Assembly: GCF_963675985.1 (NCBI RefSeq)
Contig: NZ_OY780958.1
Coordinates: 3,348,001-3,412,000, forward strand
DNA from: an uncultured Roseibium sp.
GTDB lineage: Bacteria; Pseudomonadota; Alphaproteobacteria; Rhizobiales; Stappiaceae
Direction: 5' to 3'
Length of the DNA: 64,000 nt
Position numbers and translations under genes: made by a program. Under the pieces are notes generated by a model. That model did no database searches, was not told the origin of the DNA, and saw only the letters and a program-made list of their open reading frames with translations. Positions 28,085 through 36,497 of the stretch are shown here, in pieces. Positions within the stretch are counted from its first letter, which is position 1; each line of letters opens with the position of its first letter.

Positions 28085-28702
28085 ATGGATATCGGAATTC
28101 TGGGAGCAGCGACTGTCGGACAGACCCTCGCGCGCCGACTGGCCGATGCCGGGCACGACATCGTCATCGCCAACAGCCGCGGGCTCGAAAGTCTTCGTGA
28201 CGTCGTCATGCAACTCGGAAGCGGGATTGCGGCCGGTCATATCGCGGATGCGCTGAAAAACCCGGTCGTCATCCTGGCCGTGCCATGGACGAGGCTCCGC
28301 GACGTCCTTACGCCCGATATCGACTGGGGCGGCCGCGTGTTGATCGACGCGACCAATATCTTCACCAGCTATGCGCCAGACTTCGAGGTCGATGATCTGC
28401 GCGACGACTCCGGCAGCGAAATCGTCGCGCGCCTGGCGCCCTCCGCCCGTGTCGTGAAGGCGTTCAACACTCTCCCGATTGCAAAAATGTTCGCGCCGCC
28501 GCCGGCCGGGCAACTGCGCCGGGTCCTGTTCGTGGCCGGTGACGACGCCGACGCTGTCGCCATCGTCCAGCACCTGGTTTCAGACCTCCATCTGCACCCC
28601 GTTCGCATCGGTTCGCTGGTGACCGGCGGCAGGCTGATGGAACTCGGCGGGTCGCTGAGCAGTCTGGAGCTCTTCGTCGATGGTGGCACGCAACAAACCT
28701 GA
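28085..28702 (+). CDS. NAD(P)-binding oxidoreductase, NpdG/F420-reductase-like
   Basis: A 205-aa Rossmann protein with GILGAATVGQTLARRLADAG at its N-terminus and VILAVPWTRLRDVL at mid-length. It belongs to the NADP oxidoreductase family (PF03807) that includes F420-dependent NADP reductases. F420 is not expected in this lineage, so the true substrate is probably different. It is probably co-transcribed with the SDR gene. Confidence 0.78.
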   Translation: MDIGILGAATVGQTLARRLADAGHDIVIANSRGLESLRDVVMQLGSGIAAGHIADALKNPVVILAVPWTRLRDVLTPDIDWGGRVLIDATNIFTSYAPDFEVDDLRDDSGSEIVARLAPSARVVKAFNTLPIAKMFAPPPAGQLRRVLFVAGDDADAVAIVQHLVSDLHLHPVRIGSLVTGGRLMELGGSLSSLELFVDGGTQQT

Positions 28703-28768
28703 CCCTAGGGCATGGACACATAAAATTCTGCCTTCCCCTCTCACTTCATCACTAAAAGGAACTCGATA

Positions 28769-29073
28769 TGGCTTATCTCACCACAAAGGACGGCCGCGCT
28801 GTTGTCGCCCACCCGTTCAACCCGGTCTAACTGCTGCCGCTCGTGGAAATGATCGGCGCGGACGCGGCCTATGTGGCCTCGGGCTTCAGCTATTTCACCG
28901 TGGAAACGCTGCTGCTGCACACCGACCTGACCGCCCGCAAGGCGTGTTCGCCGGCCCCGGAGGTGGCCGATGCGCTGGAGAGGTTCGCGAAAGCCCATGC
29001 CGGGCTTGAGGCAGAAAGAAGCGGCCGCTTGGTCGGCCAGCCGCCGGCCGGAGCCCGGACCGATGTTTGTTAA
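28769..29073 (+). pseudogene. Chimeric pseudogene built from carnitine dehydrogenase fragments
   Basis: The first nine codons (MAYLTTKDG, with AAGGAAC before the ATG) resemble the start of an alpha/beta hydrolase of the chloroperoxidase group. Then follow RAVVAHPFNPV, an in-frame TAA where the parent has Tyr, LLPLVE, then a jump to MIGADAAYVASGFSYFTVET, and a second jump to LLLHTDLTARKACSPAPEV and on to the C-terminal end. All these segments come from the fused gene at 24691-26142. The second jump sits on the repeat ACCGTGGAAAC, which occurs at both edges of the lost segment in the parent. Confidence 0.85.
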
Positions 29074-29481
29074 GCGGCCATTCGTTGCACCGTCGAAGAC
29101 CATTATCGCAAGACGGCGGATGTGCGGACAATCTCGCCGATCGATCCTGTGACTGTGGATCAGCGATGGCTCTCAACGCCGATCGGCGCCGCAAGTTATT
29201 GAATTTGCATATGCTGGAGGGGCACGCTGTGGAGCCAATCAACAGCCGGCACCTCAGACCAGCCTGTGTTGCGGCTCGTCCAAATGCAACTTCCCCTCAC
29301 CTAAAAGTTGACATTCTCCCTGAAAACCTATAGAAGCATTGCATCGATATTTTCTTGCTGAGCTATGGTTATAACGCGACTGGCACCGCGTTCTGAACGA
29401 AATCTCCCTTTAAAGCATCGTTATCATCAGCCGCGAGCCCTTGGCTTGTCGGTTCCTCTCTATGCTATGAAAGGGTTCATC
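29074..29481. other. Upstream region of the cold-shock gene
   Basis: About 400 bases with no credible gene. It holds a promoter-like pair and a leader of about 140 bases before cspA, the usual layout for temperature-controlled csp mRNAs. Confidence 0.5.
29308..29334 (+). promoter_or_regulatory. Candidate promoter of cspA
   Basis: TTGACA at 29308-29313 and TATAGA at 29329-29334 with a 15-base spacer, slightly short for a sigma-70 type promoter. It would start a transcript about 140 bases before the cspA ATG. Confidence 0.4.
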
Positions 29482-29691
29482 ATGACCACTGGCACAGTAA
29501 AATGGTTCAATTCCACCAAGGGCTTCGGCTTCATCCAGCCTGACAACGGCGGCCCGGACGCATTCGTCCATATCACCGCTGTCGAGCGTGCTGGCATGCA
29601 CGAAATCGTTGAAGGCCAGAAAATCGGCTACGACATGGAGCGCGACACCAAGTCGGGCAAGATGTCCGCCTGCAATCTGCAAGCCGCCTGA
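29482..29691 (+). CDS. cspA: Cold-shock protein CspA family
   Basis: A 69-aa single OB-fold RNA-binding protein. The nucleic-acid motifs RNP1 and RNP2 are clear: GTVKWFNSTKGFGFIQPD and DAFVHITAVE. It acts as an RNA chaperone in the cytoplasm. A rho-independent terminator follows, so it is largely its own unit. Confidence 0.96.
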   Translation: MTTGTVKWFNSTKGFGFIQPDNGGPDAFVHITAVERAGMHEIVEGQKIGYDMERDTKSGKMSACNLQAA

Positions 29692-29759
29692 TAGATCCGG
29701 AATCTGCTTTCCCTTGACCTCGGATGCACTGGCACCGTCGAAAGCATGAGACCAAACGA

Positions 29760-29785
29760 GGTCAGGCAAGTTGCCTGGCCTTTTT
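29760..29785 (+). terminator. Rho-independent terminator after cspA
   Basis: Stem GGTCAGGC / GCCTGGCC (one G-U pair) with an AAGTT loop, followed by five T. It lies 69 bases after the cspA stop. Confidence 0.8.
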
Positions 29786-29825
29786 CGTTACTGCTCACCG
29801 GTGAGCGGCCTCCACGAGGAAAGCC

Positions 29826-30065
29826 ATGCCCGAGAATTATAGCAAACTCCGCCAACAGGCCGAAGTCGCCTTTGGTAAAACCCAGTCGCAACTCTTCGAA
29901 CGCAAACGTGCAATTGAAGACCTGAACCCGATCGAAATCGCCCGCGACGAAAAGACCCAGAGGCTGCGAGAGGCTCGGCTTGCCAAAGAATTGCAAGACA
30001 GCATGGCCTCAGCAACCAAACCCTCTTCGAAACGTGCAAAAAAGTCTTTCAGTCGCCCAGCGTAA
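29826..30065 (+). CDS. Hypothetical charged small protein (79 aa)
   Basis: 79 aa, rich in Lys, Arg, Glu and Gln, predicted mostly helical, with a basic tail (SSKRAKKSFSRPA). The start has GAGGAAAGCC upstream. No family is recognised. Its place between cspA and a DUF6481-like gene suggests a stress or nucleic-acid-related role, but this is only context. Confidence 0.6.
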   Translation: MPENYSKLRQQAEVAFGKTQSQLFERKRAIEDLNPIEIARDEKTQRLREARLAKELQDSMASATKPSSKRAKKSFSRPA

Positions 30066-30086
30066 CCCATCAAACGGAATTGAGAT

Positions 30087-30467
30087 TTGAAGAATATTAG
30101 AAACAACGAACACTCCGACCGCCGCAGCGCTGCGAAAGACGCCAAGGCCGCTCTTGTTGAGGCTTTTCGTGCAGCCAAGGAAGCTGCAGAACCGACCCGA
30201 GAAGCCAGACAGACGGAACGGCGTTTGATCGCTGAAGCTCGTGACAAGCGCCGCGCAGAACGCGAGCAGGCGAAGCTTGATGAGCAAAATCGCGTTGCCG
30301 CGGAAGCAGCAGCACGAGATGCCGCCGTTGCTGCGGCAGCCAGAGCTGAAATCGACGCACGCGAGTTGGCTAACAAGAACCGTATCGAACGCGTCCTGCA
30401 GGACGAAGCAGACCGTAAAGCCAAACGCGACCAGCGTTACGCAAATCGAAAGGCCCGTCAGGCCTGA
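30087..30467 (+). CDS. DUF6481-like coiled-coil protein
   Basis: 126 aa, extremely Ala/Glu/Arg/Lys-rich, one long helix or coiled coil (for example RAAKEAAEPTREARQTERRL). The N-terminal SDRRSAAKDAKAALVEAFRA fits the DUF6481 family, whose genes often follow csp genes in alphaproteobacteria. The start used is TTG at 30087. Function is unknown. Confidence 0.7.
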   Translation: MKNIRNNEHSDRRSAAKDAKAALVEAFRAAKEAAEPTREARQTERRLIAEARDKRRAEREQAKLDEQNRVAAEAAARDAAVAAAARAEIDARELANKNRIERVLQDEADRKAKRDQRYANRKARQA

Positions 30468-30474
30468 AAGTGTC

Positions 30475-30672
30475 ATGACGCGAAAGTCGTCGATTTGTCG
30501 GGCCTATTGGAACGGTTGTGCGGCACGCGTAAAGTATTCACTGTCGGACTACGATCAGATCAACAGGATCTTCCGGCCGCTCTGCTCTCAACTGTCCGCG
30601 CCCTCATACCGGCACGCCAGAGCAGATGCGTTCGGCCTTTGGGCCAACTACACTGCCGAGAGGATCGCCTGA
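30475..30672 (+). CDS. Possible small ORF (65 aa)
   Basis: The ATG at 30475 begins eight bases after the DUF6481-like stop. The product has a protein-like C-terminal half (YDQINRIFRPLCSQLSAPSY) but no recognised family. Close spacing is the only argument for translation. Confidence 0.25.
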   Translation: MTRKSSICRAYWNGCAARVKYSLSDYDQINRIFRPLCSQLSAPSYRHARADAFGLWANYTAERIA

Positions 30673-31319
30673 AGTCCGTTTCAAGGGACACTCTGCAGTC
30701 TGACCAGCGTAAGTTGGAAATGCATTCCGCAGATATGCTTTTGAGGATAGTTGACTTACCGGGTTCTCGATCGGTCCAAACCTCGGACACATGCAATCCA
30801 CAACAGCGATAGAGCGCCGGTAAGCGGCGCTTTATGACGCTCGCGCACCGAACCCTGTCTGCCGATCGTGTCATGAGGTCCATGCGCTCATGAAAAATTG
30901 CTACGACCAGGGCGGTGGGCGCTCACGTTCAAGGTGCGTGTTTCTTCTTCTTTGCTGCACGGAAATGTGTGGTCCTTCCGAATATACAACGGACTGTCCG
31001 CTTCCGAGATAAGACCCTGCTGCCCGCGACGACCTTCATGAAGACGCTCTGCTGACCGGCTGGTTATGCCCGGAACAGCCCATCAGCTCCGGGGCCGCGT
31101 GTGGACGGATTACGTGCTTCGATCGGGCTTAGGTCATGCCGCTTCCGGCCCGGAGCTGGCTTTAAATTAAGTACCTCAATGCTGCACCGCAGTCCGCCAG
31201 CGCGGACATTCGACATTCCGATTGTGTTTTAGGGTTCGGGCTGGAACCAAATTGTCATTTTTGGATGGTTGTATATTTTTGTGATATATATCTGATCTTG
31301 ACGAGAAAGGATATTCGGC
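30673..31319. other. Intergenic region without a recognised gene
   Basis: About 650 bases. It holds a hairpin AGCGCCG-GTAAG-CGGCGCT followed by TT at 30813-30831, possibly a weak terminator for the upstream cluster. The last about 100 bases become AT-rich and probably contain the promoter of the next gene. Nothing else is supported. Confidence 0.4.
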
Positions 31320-32009
31320 ATGCCTGCAAATAAATTATTTTGGAACTTTCTTAGAGAAATTACAATATTCGGATTTTTTTTGCTTATATTCGCCGGCGGT
31401 ACTTCATTCGCGGATGAGGCAAGTTCAGATGGCATAGTATGCAATGGATATTATGCGCTGTGTACATCCGCACGCTGCATTCCTGACCCGCGAGCCCCCC
31501 TCACCTATGGAATTTGCTCGTGTGAAGTTCGGAACGGAACTAATTTTGGCCTGCAGACCAATTGCGGCCAACGCATACCCTTTCAAAGTATGAACGACGG
31601 ATCGACCAAGCAAGTTGATAACATCGCGGAAATTACGACGGCGGCGGCAGAGCCAGTCAGCTTGAGATCAACTTATTCGTTTGGGCAGGCCGCTGACAAA
31701 TCGGTTATGAAGTGTGAGGCGGGGAGTGCGTGGACGGATTGTCTCGACGCCAGGTGTACACTCGACCCGACAGACCCGCTAAAAGCGATCTGCACCTGCA
31801 AGATCGGCACCAAGGACGGTGCCCATGCCGACCAGGATTTTGTGACGTTCGGCGGCGACTGCAACACACTGTCATGCGTTCCGTCTCTCTGGTCCGCGGC
31901 CACTATCCCTTCGTTTAAGCTTGGCACCGAAGTTATGACAAATGCATTGGGGCTGGATACCGCCCCTGTATCCTACTGCTCCCCGGAGCAAAAAACAGCT
32001 GTCGATTGA
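31320..32009 (+). CDS. Secreted protein with two Cys-rich modules
   Basis: 229 aa with a Sec signal peptide (hydrophobic FFLLIFAGGTSFA, cleavage near residue 31). Two similar modules follow: cysteines at 41, 48, 53, 66, 68, 82, and at 132, 141, 146, 158, 160, 181. Each has the layout ARC-x2-DP-x-(A/D)PL...ICxC. An internal duplication stabilised by disulfides in the periplasm or outside is the natural reading. I do not recognise the family. The 5' region is AT-rich, unlike the surrounding DNA. Confidence 0.65.
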   Translation: MPANKLFWNFLREITIFGFFLLIFAGGTSFADEASSDGIVCNGYYALCTSARCIPDPRAPLTYGICSCEVRNGTNFGLQTNCGQRIPFQSMNDGSTKQVDNIAEITTAAAEPVSLRSTYSFGQAADKSVMKCEAGSAWTDCLDARCTLDPTDPLKAICTCKIGTKDGAHADQDFVTFGGDCNTLSCVPSLWSAATIPSFKLGTEVMTNALGLDTAPVSYCSPEQKTAVD

Positions 32010-32414
32010 CGTGATACGATGGGACCGAAAGTCTCAAGATCCACAAAGGGCTCCAAGATGCCATTGCCCGCTTCACCAGGACGCGGCGTATCATTGCTTG
32101 CTCGAAGGTCGTGAGTGTTGCGATGGGCAGGAGTGGTTCGGAGGAACCGCTATGTCTGCTTTCAACCTGCCGATGGCGGTGCCCGCAAAGAAGGCATGGA
32201 ACCACGGTCGCATTATCGGTCAGACGAGGCCACTGCTCCCAAAGCATGTCTGGGCGAAATGACCGCCTCGCGCCTTCGTTGCGATCATTCGGGCTGCGCA
32301 TGAATTCTCCGGAAACTATCATCCTCCCAAGTCAGATAGGATGTCCGGCCCGGGCTGGAACCCGGACTGCTGGCTTTTGCCTGCGATCACGCTGAAGCCG
32401 CCGCGGCGGGAGGT
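32010..32414. other. Intergenic region between convergent genes
   Basis: About 400 bases. A 6-base-stem hairpin (GTCCGG...CCGGAC) lies near 32342-32367 and a GC palindrome near 32400. No gene in either strand has family-like sequence. Confidence 0.4.
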
Positions 32415-33047
32415 TTAACGTCGTTTCCATTCATGCTGCAGAATGGCGTACTGCATGGTGTTTTCGTAGATTGGATTTCCGGCGCTGTCGTTTTGGAACG
32501 TCACATATTCCAAGAATAGGCCTTCCATTCGCATGCCAAGCTTTTCGCAGAGCCGGCGCGACGAGGCATTGTGGTCCTCAACATAAGCGTAGATGCGCCT
32601 TTTACCTTGATGAGTGAATAACTCGGAACACAAGGCCTGTGCCGCTTCGAACGCATAGCCCTTGCCACTGAACAGTGGATTGAAATTCCAGCCCACAGAA
32701 ACCGTATCAGGTTGTTGAGGTTTTTCTGGATCATCTGGCCAAGCAGCATCTGGATGGATGAACAGGTCGCCTATGAGCTGACCTGTTTCTTGCAGGCAAA
32801 CGGCGGCATACTCGTCGTCGCCAGCGCGTTTCAGGACCTCACTTTCGGCTGCCGCCAGATTGGCGAGTTTTAGCGAGAAGAAGCAACTCGCGGCAGGTTC
32901 CCGCAGATAAGCGAACAAGGCCTCCGCATCACCTACACGGAAATTCCTGATAGTCAGACGGTCAGTTTGGATCGTCTTCAACTGCTCAATTTCCCGCGTT
33001 CCAGACTCATCGAAAACCAACAGTGTCATCGCGCGTTTCTCTGACAC
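32415..33047 (-). CDS. GNAT-family N-acetyltransferase (RimJ/RimL-like)
   Basis: A 210-aa Acetyltransf_3-type protein. It begins after about 25 residues with IQTDRLTIRNFRVGDAEALF and contains the acetyl-CoA loop region FNPLFSGKGYAFEAAQALCS and AYVEDHNASSRRLCEKLGMR. Substrate unknown; ribosomal protein, antibiotic or small amine acetylation are all known in the family. An internal ATG at 33029 could also be the start. Confidence 0.85.
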   Translation of the reverse strand: MSEKRAMTLLVFDESGTREIEQLKTIQTDRLTIRNFRVGDAEALFAYLREPAASCFFSLKLANLAAAESEVLKRAGDDEYAAVCLQETGQLIGDLFIHPDAAWPDDPEKPQQPDTVSVGWNFNPLFSGKGYAFEAAQALCSELFTHQGKRRIYAYVEDHNASSRRLCEKLGMRMEGLFLEYVTFQNDSAGNPIYENTMQYAILQHEWKRR

Positions 33048-33341
33048 GCTCCTAGTGCGACCGCTTTATGGCACATTTGAATAACCTTCAAGCGTTCCTA
33101 ATGGCGTCGGAAGCGGACGCAGTGATAGGCTCGTGCGTGTTGGCGCTATTTCATCGTAGTGATCCAAAACCGGAATGTCGGGACGCGGCCCATAGCGGAC
33201 TTCAGTTCGTTCATCAAGTGCGGCGACGCAACTTCCCGAAAGCAGGCGTTCGTAGAACAAGAAACATTTTGCCACGTAAATATGGGAGCGTTAGGCAAAC
33301 CTCGCTTGAGCACCGTGAGGTCTTGCCGCTAGGATGACAGC

Positions 33342-34190
33342 ATGTTGATCCAACCAACTCTACTGAACGATAAGGCACAAAAGGTGCATTCGCGTGTCTT
33401 TGTATGCGGTCCGGGACTAACCTCTGGTCGCGTCGACATTCGGCATTTGGCTCGGCAAAAGCTAGAGCAAATGCAAAATGTCACGGTCGTGTACGGCGAG
33501 GAAATTGAAAAGCAGTATTCTTATTCCAAGAAAGGAATGGACCTACAGACTCTTGAGGCCAGATTTGCTCACGACGTTGATTTCACCTTGCTTATACTGG
33601 AGTCGGCGGGATCGATAGCTGAACTCGGAACATTCACCCAGCTTCCTCACCTTCAAGATAGGTTGGTAGTTTTGGTTCCGAGTAATTTTTTTCGGGCAGA
33701 AAGTTACATCGCACGCGGACCTTTAAGTCTCCTGTCCAAAAGGAATCCTCATAACGTGATCTACTTTGATAGCTCGCGTGAGGCGGAAATGTTAGCTCGC
33801 GTTCTCTATCCGCTGACATTTTACAAGTATGCTCATTACGTCCTCGGAGCTGACTACGCTGCAAAAACACGCATAACACGTATGAAGGGCAATGTGATCG
33901 TCCCGTACAATGCCTATATTAAAGATACAAGAGCTTCTTTCCACAAAGCGATAAGTCTCATCGGCATATTGGTCGGAGACCGTCCGAGTTACTCCGAGTT
34001 GCTTGTCCTCACCGGGCTGGGACCTACGCAGCTAAACGCCAGTCTCCACGCGCTTTTTTTGGAGAAAAAGATCGAGAAGGTATCAGCAGCCAGATACAGT
34101 GCAATTGAAGGATACGAAGACAGTTCACTTAAGCCCTTTAGCACGACGGCTATCAGTCTTGCACGCGCTAAACTAACTGCAGCAGCTTGA
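33342..34190 (+). CDS. Retron effector: nucleoside-deoxyribosyltransferase-like with DNA-binding C-terminus
   Basis: 282 aa. The N-terminal domain follows the nucleoside 2-deoxyribosyltransferase fold: VFVCGPG at 20-25, then ILESAGSIAELGTF at 85-98 with E87 and E94, and ARGPLSLLSKRN. Order and spacing match the retron-Eco1 effector, which has an ESPGSFTELGAF segment and cleaves NAD when its reverse transcriptase/msDNA guard is disturbed. Residues about 200-260 look like a winged helix (SYSELLVLTGLGPTQLNASL). The retron RT gene follows. Base composition is AT-richer than the core. Role: abortive-infection toxin, by homology. Confidence 0.82.
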   Translation: MLIQPTLLNDKAQKVHSRVFVCGPGLTSGRVDIRHLARQKLEQMQNVTVVYGEEIEKQYSYSKKGMDLQTLEARFAHDVDFTLLILESAGSIAELGTFTQLPHLQDRLVVLVPSNFFRAESYIARGPLSLLSKRNPHNVIYFDSSREAEMLARVLYPLTFYKYAHYVLGADYAAKTRITRMKGNVIVPYNAYIKDTRASFHKAISLIGILVGDRPSYSELLVLTGLGPTQLNASLHALFLEKKIEKVSAARYSAIEGYEDSSLKPFSTTAISLARAKLTAAA

Positions 34191-34220
34191 CCTAGTCCGC
34201 TCCTTCTGAGACTTTTAGAG

Positions 34221-34366
34221 ATATCCTAGCAAATCCCTAACGGGAGTCACAATGTTATCGTTGTGAGCACGAAAAGTACGTAGACGCCTTCATTTCAATC
34301 GAAGTCAATGGCTCTTCGCCTTTGAAATCGATTAAAATGAATCTAGACAGAGAAGAAGTAGGATAT
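34221..34366 (+). ncRNA. Retron msr-msd noncoding RNA (candidate)
   Basis: The 174-base gap between effector and RT holds the full retron RNA layout. a1 ATATCCTA (34221-34228) pairs perfectly with a2 TAGGATAT (34359-34366). AGC at 34228-34230 supplies a priming G right after a1. Two msr hairpins follow: TCCC-TAAC-GGGA (34234-34245) and TCACAATG-TTAT-CGTTGTGA (34247-34266). A long msd hairpin spans 34291-34339, with 22-base arms, 18 pairs and a TCTTC loop. a2 overlaps the RT start codon. The exact msr/msd boundary and branch G are inferred. Confidence 0.75.
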
Positions 34367-35297
34367 GAGTGCTGCGGCTGCTAGCCAAGACTTGAAGGGT
34401 ATATCTTCATTTTTGGGCTTTGCTCCGCAGCACATTTTCTATCTAGTTGAAGATCCAGATAGATTTTATACTACAATTCAAATACCAAAAAACTCTGACC
34501 CTCTCGCTTTTAGAACTTTGGACATTCCTTACAGCGAGCTAAAAGGCGTTCAAAGAGTTATAAACAGAACAATTCTTCAAAAATACCCCTTGAGTGAACG
34601 CGCTTTTTCTTACGTGAGCGGAAAATCTATCTACGCCGCTGCCAATGAATTCTGCGGCGGTAAGGCTATACTCAAAATGGACGTCCAAGATTTTTTTCCG
34701 AGCATCACTGGAAAGCGTGTTGTCGGCCTCTACAAAAGCCTCGGATTTACCGATAGTGTTGCCTACATCCTTTCCCAGCTCTCTCTAAGAAACAATTGCT
34801 TGGCACAAGGAGCTCCAACTAGCCCAACTATATCAAATCTGATCATGAGACGTTTTGATAGCCAAATGGAGAAGCTCGCGACTTCTTGGGAGATGGATTA
34901 CCTAAGATATAGCGATGACATATTTTTCTATAAAGCTAAAAACTTCAATCACCCTAAACTTGCTATATTCGCAAGCCAAATTATCGAACAAAATGGGTTC
35001 ATCGTGAATCCTAAGAAAACTCGATATCACCCACGGGGACTGCCTAGAATAACCTTAGGTTTGCTAACTCATGGTGACAAGCCGAGGATTCCAGGCCCTG
35101 CGCGAAGGCAATATCGTGCTGCATTCCACAGAGCTTCACGTGATTTCGAATGGGCCTACGAAAACGAAGCGCGGTTAAAAGGCATTCTTGAATGGTATAA
35201 GAGCATTCACGGCAAAGATGAAGCCTTCAATCAATACAGCGCAATACATAAGAATATCAATACACTGAAAATTCACACGTCCTATCGCAGTCAGTAG
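34365..35297 (+). CDS. Retron reverse transcriptase
   Basis: A 310-aa reverse transcriptase. Catalytic blocks: KMDVQDFFPSITG (D106), AQGAPTSPTISN (148-158) and YLRYSDDIFF (D184, D185 in YSDD, where YADD is commoner). Then GFIVNPKKTR. The length suits a bare retron RT; group II intron RTs are longer and have maturase domains. The usual retron landmarks NAxxH and VTG are degenerate here (AANEFCGG and TLGLLTHG). It would make msDNA from the adjoining msr-msd RNA and hold the upstream effector in check. Confidence 0.92.
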   Translation: MSAAAASQDLKGISSFLGFAPQHIFYLVEDPDRFYTTIQIPKNSDPLAFRTLDIPYSELKGVQRVINRTILQKYPLSERAFSYVSGKSIYAAANEFCGGKAILKMDVQDFFPSITGKRVVGLYKSLGFTDSVAYILSQLSLRNNCLAQGAPTSPTISNLIMRRFDSQMEKLATSWEMDYLRYSDDIFFYKAKNFNHPKLAIFASQIIEQNGFIVNPKKTRYHPRGLPRITLGLLTHGDKPRIPGPARRQYRAAFHRASRDFEWAYENEARLKGILEWYKSIHGKDEAFNQYSAIHKNINTLKIHTSYRSQ

Positions 35298-35493
35298 TCC
35301 ATGATTTGGCGCAGCGGAAATGTCCTCTTAGAAGCCATCGTGACAGATAATCTGCACACGCAGCGAAAGTCGGCTTCCCGCCCATGTTGGTCATCCGGTG
35401 CAGTGTGGCGAACGACCTGTCACGACTCGGAACGGTCCTTAGCGGCATAACGCTGGAAAGGACCGCTCTAACCGGGTTCAAACGCTCCTCACC

Positions 35494-36375
35494 TCACCCT
35501 TCCAGCTTTCGCTCGCGCCAGATGATGAAGATGCCGCTTGCGATGATGATCGCGGCGCCGAGGTAGGTGGCGAGGTCCGGGATTTCGCCCCAGACGAGCC
35601 AGCCGATCAGGGTCGCCCAGATCAGGGCCGTGTAGTCGAGGGGCGCGACGGTTGCAGCGGGTGCGAGCCGGAAGGCCTGGGTGAGCATGGTGACGCCGAT
35701 GGTGCCGAAGAAGGCGATCCCCACGAACAGCCAGACGTCTTCGGGCCGGATAGGGATCCAGACGAAGGGCATCGTCAGGCCGCTGACCACGGCACCGGCG
35801 CCCACCAGATAAAGCATCAGCGTCCACACGCTTTCACGCGGATCGACGAACCGGGCAGAGAGCATCAGCACCGCGTAGAGAAAGGCGGTCGCGACCGGAA
35901 ACAGGGACACCATCTGGAACGCGTCCAGACCCGGGCGAACGACGACCAGAACGCCGACGAACCCGACCAGGACCGCCGACCAGCGTCGCCAGCCAACCGG
36001 GTCCTTCAGCACGAGAGCTGCAAGGGCCGTGATGAAGACCGGGGCCGCGAAGGCCAGAACCGTGGCTTCGGCCAGGCCGAGATACCTGAGGCCGGTGAAG
36101 AAGGTTCCGGCCGCGGCGATCCAGATCACCCCCCGCAGAACATGCATGGCCGGCCGGTGAGAGCGCAGGGCAGCGGCTCCCCCCGCCTTCCAGGCGATCA
36201 GGATCGAAAACGGCAGGGCGATGATGTTGCGCAGGAACAGGATCTGCAGCGGCGGATAGTGTGCGGTCAGCGCCTTGGCGATGGCGTCGCTGACACACAA
36301 CAAGACGATGGCGACACACATGAAAACGATGCCCGCGGTCGCCGTCCTGTCCATTCCGGCGTTGGCCGTGCTCAC
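35494..36375 (-). CDS. EamA/DMT-family transporter
   Basis: A 293-aa permease with ten hydrophobic segments and the two EamA repeats (each about 140 residues). The start is GTG at 36375, preceded by CAGGAGA; the ATG at 36405 has no ribosome site. Signs: ILFLRNIIALPFSILIAWKA and DYTALIWATLIGWLVWGEIP. Exporters of amino acids or metabolites are common in the family; substrate unknown. Confidence 0.88.
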   Translation of the reverse strand: MSTANAGMDRTATAGIVFMCVAIVLLCVSDAIAKALTAHYPPLQILFLRNIIALPFSILIAWKAGGAAALRSHRPAMHVLRGVIWIAAAGTFFTGLRYLGLAEATVLAFAAPVFITALAALVLKDPVGWRRWSAVLVGFVGVLVVVRPGLDAFQMVSLFPVATAFLYAVLMLSARFVDPRESVWTLMLYLVGAGAVVSGLTMPFVWIPIRPEDVWLFVGIAFFGTIGVTMLTQAFRLAPAATVAPLDYTALIWATLIGWLVWGEIPDLATYLGAAIIIASGIFIIWRERKLEG

Positions 36376-36497
36376 ACTGCGTCTCCTGTCCTGGTAGAGA
36401 GGCACACCTAATCACCGGCCAAGGCGGACAACAAGCCGGTTTCATCCGTTACCGCCCTTGGCAGCCGGCATTCGGTTTCAACAAGGGGAAAGAGGCG

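Noticed and set aside
31933..32322. 129-aa open frame on the minus strand
   Set aside because: Overlaps the end of the Cys-rich gene, no ribosome site, no family-like pattern.
33066..33275. 69-aa open frame before the retron
   Set aside because: Looks like the common translated intergenic sequence of this group, with no ribosome site. I also searched 33048-33341 for an msr-msd structure; the one at 34221 is far better.
34365..35297. Group II intron or DGR reverse transcriptase
   Set aside because: No maturase domain, no intron domain V/VI structure, no template/variable repeat pair; the adjoining effector and RNA fit a retron.
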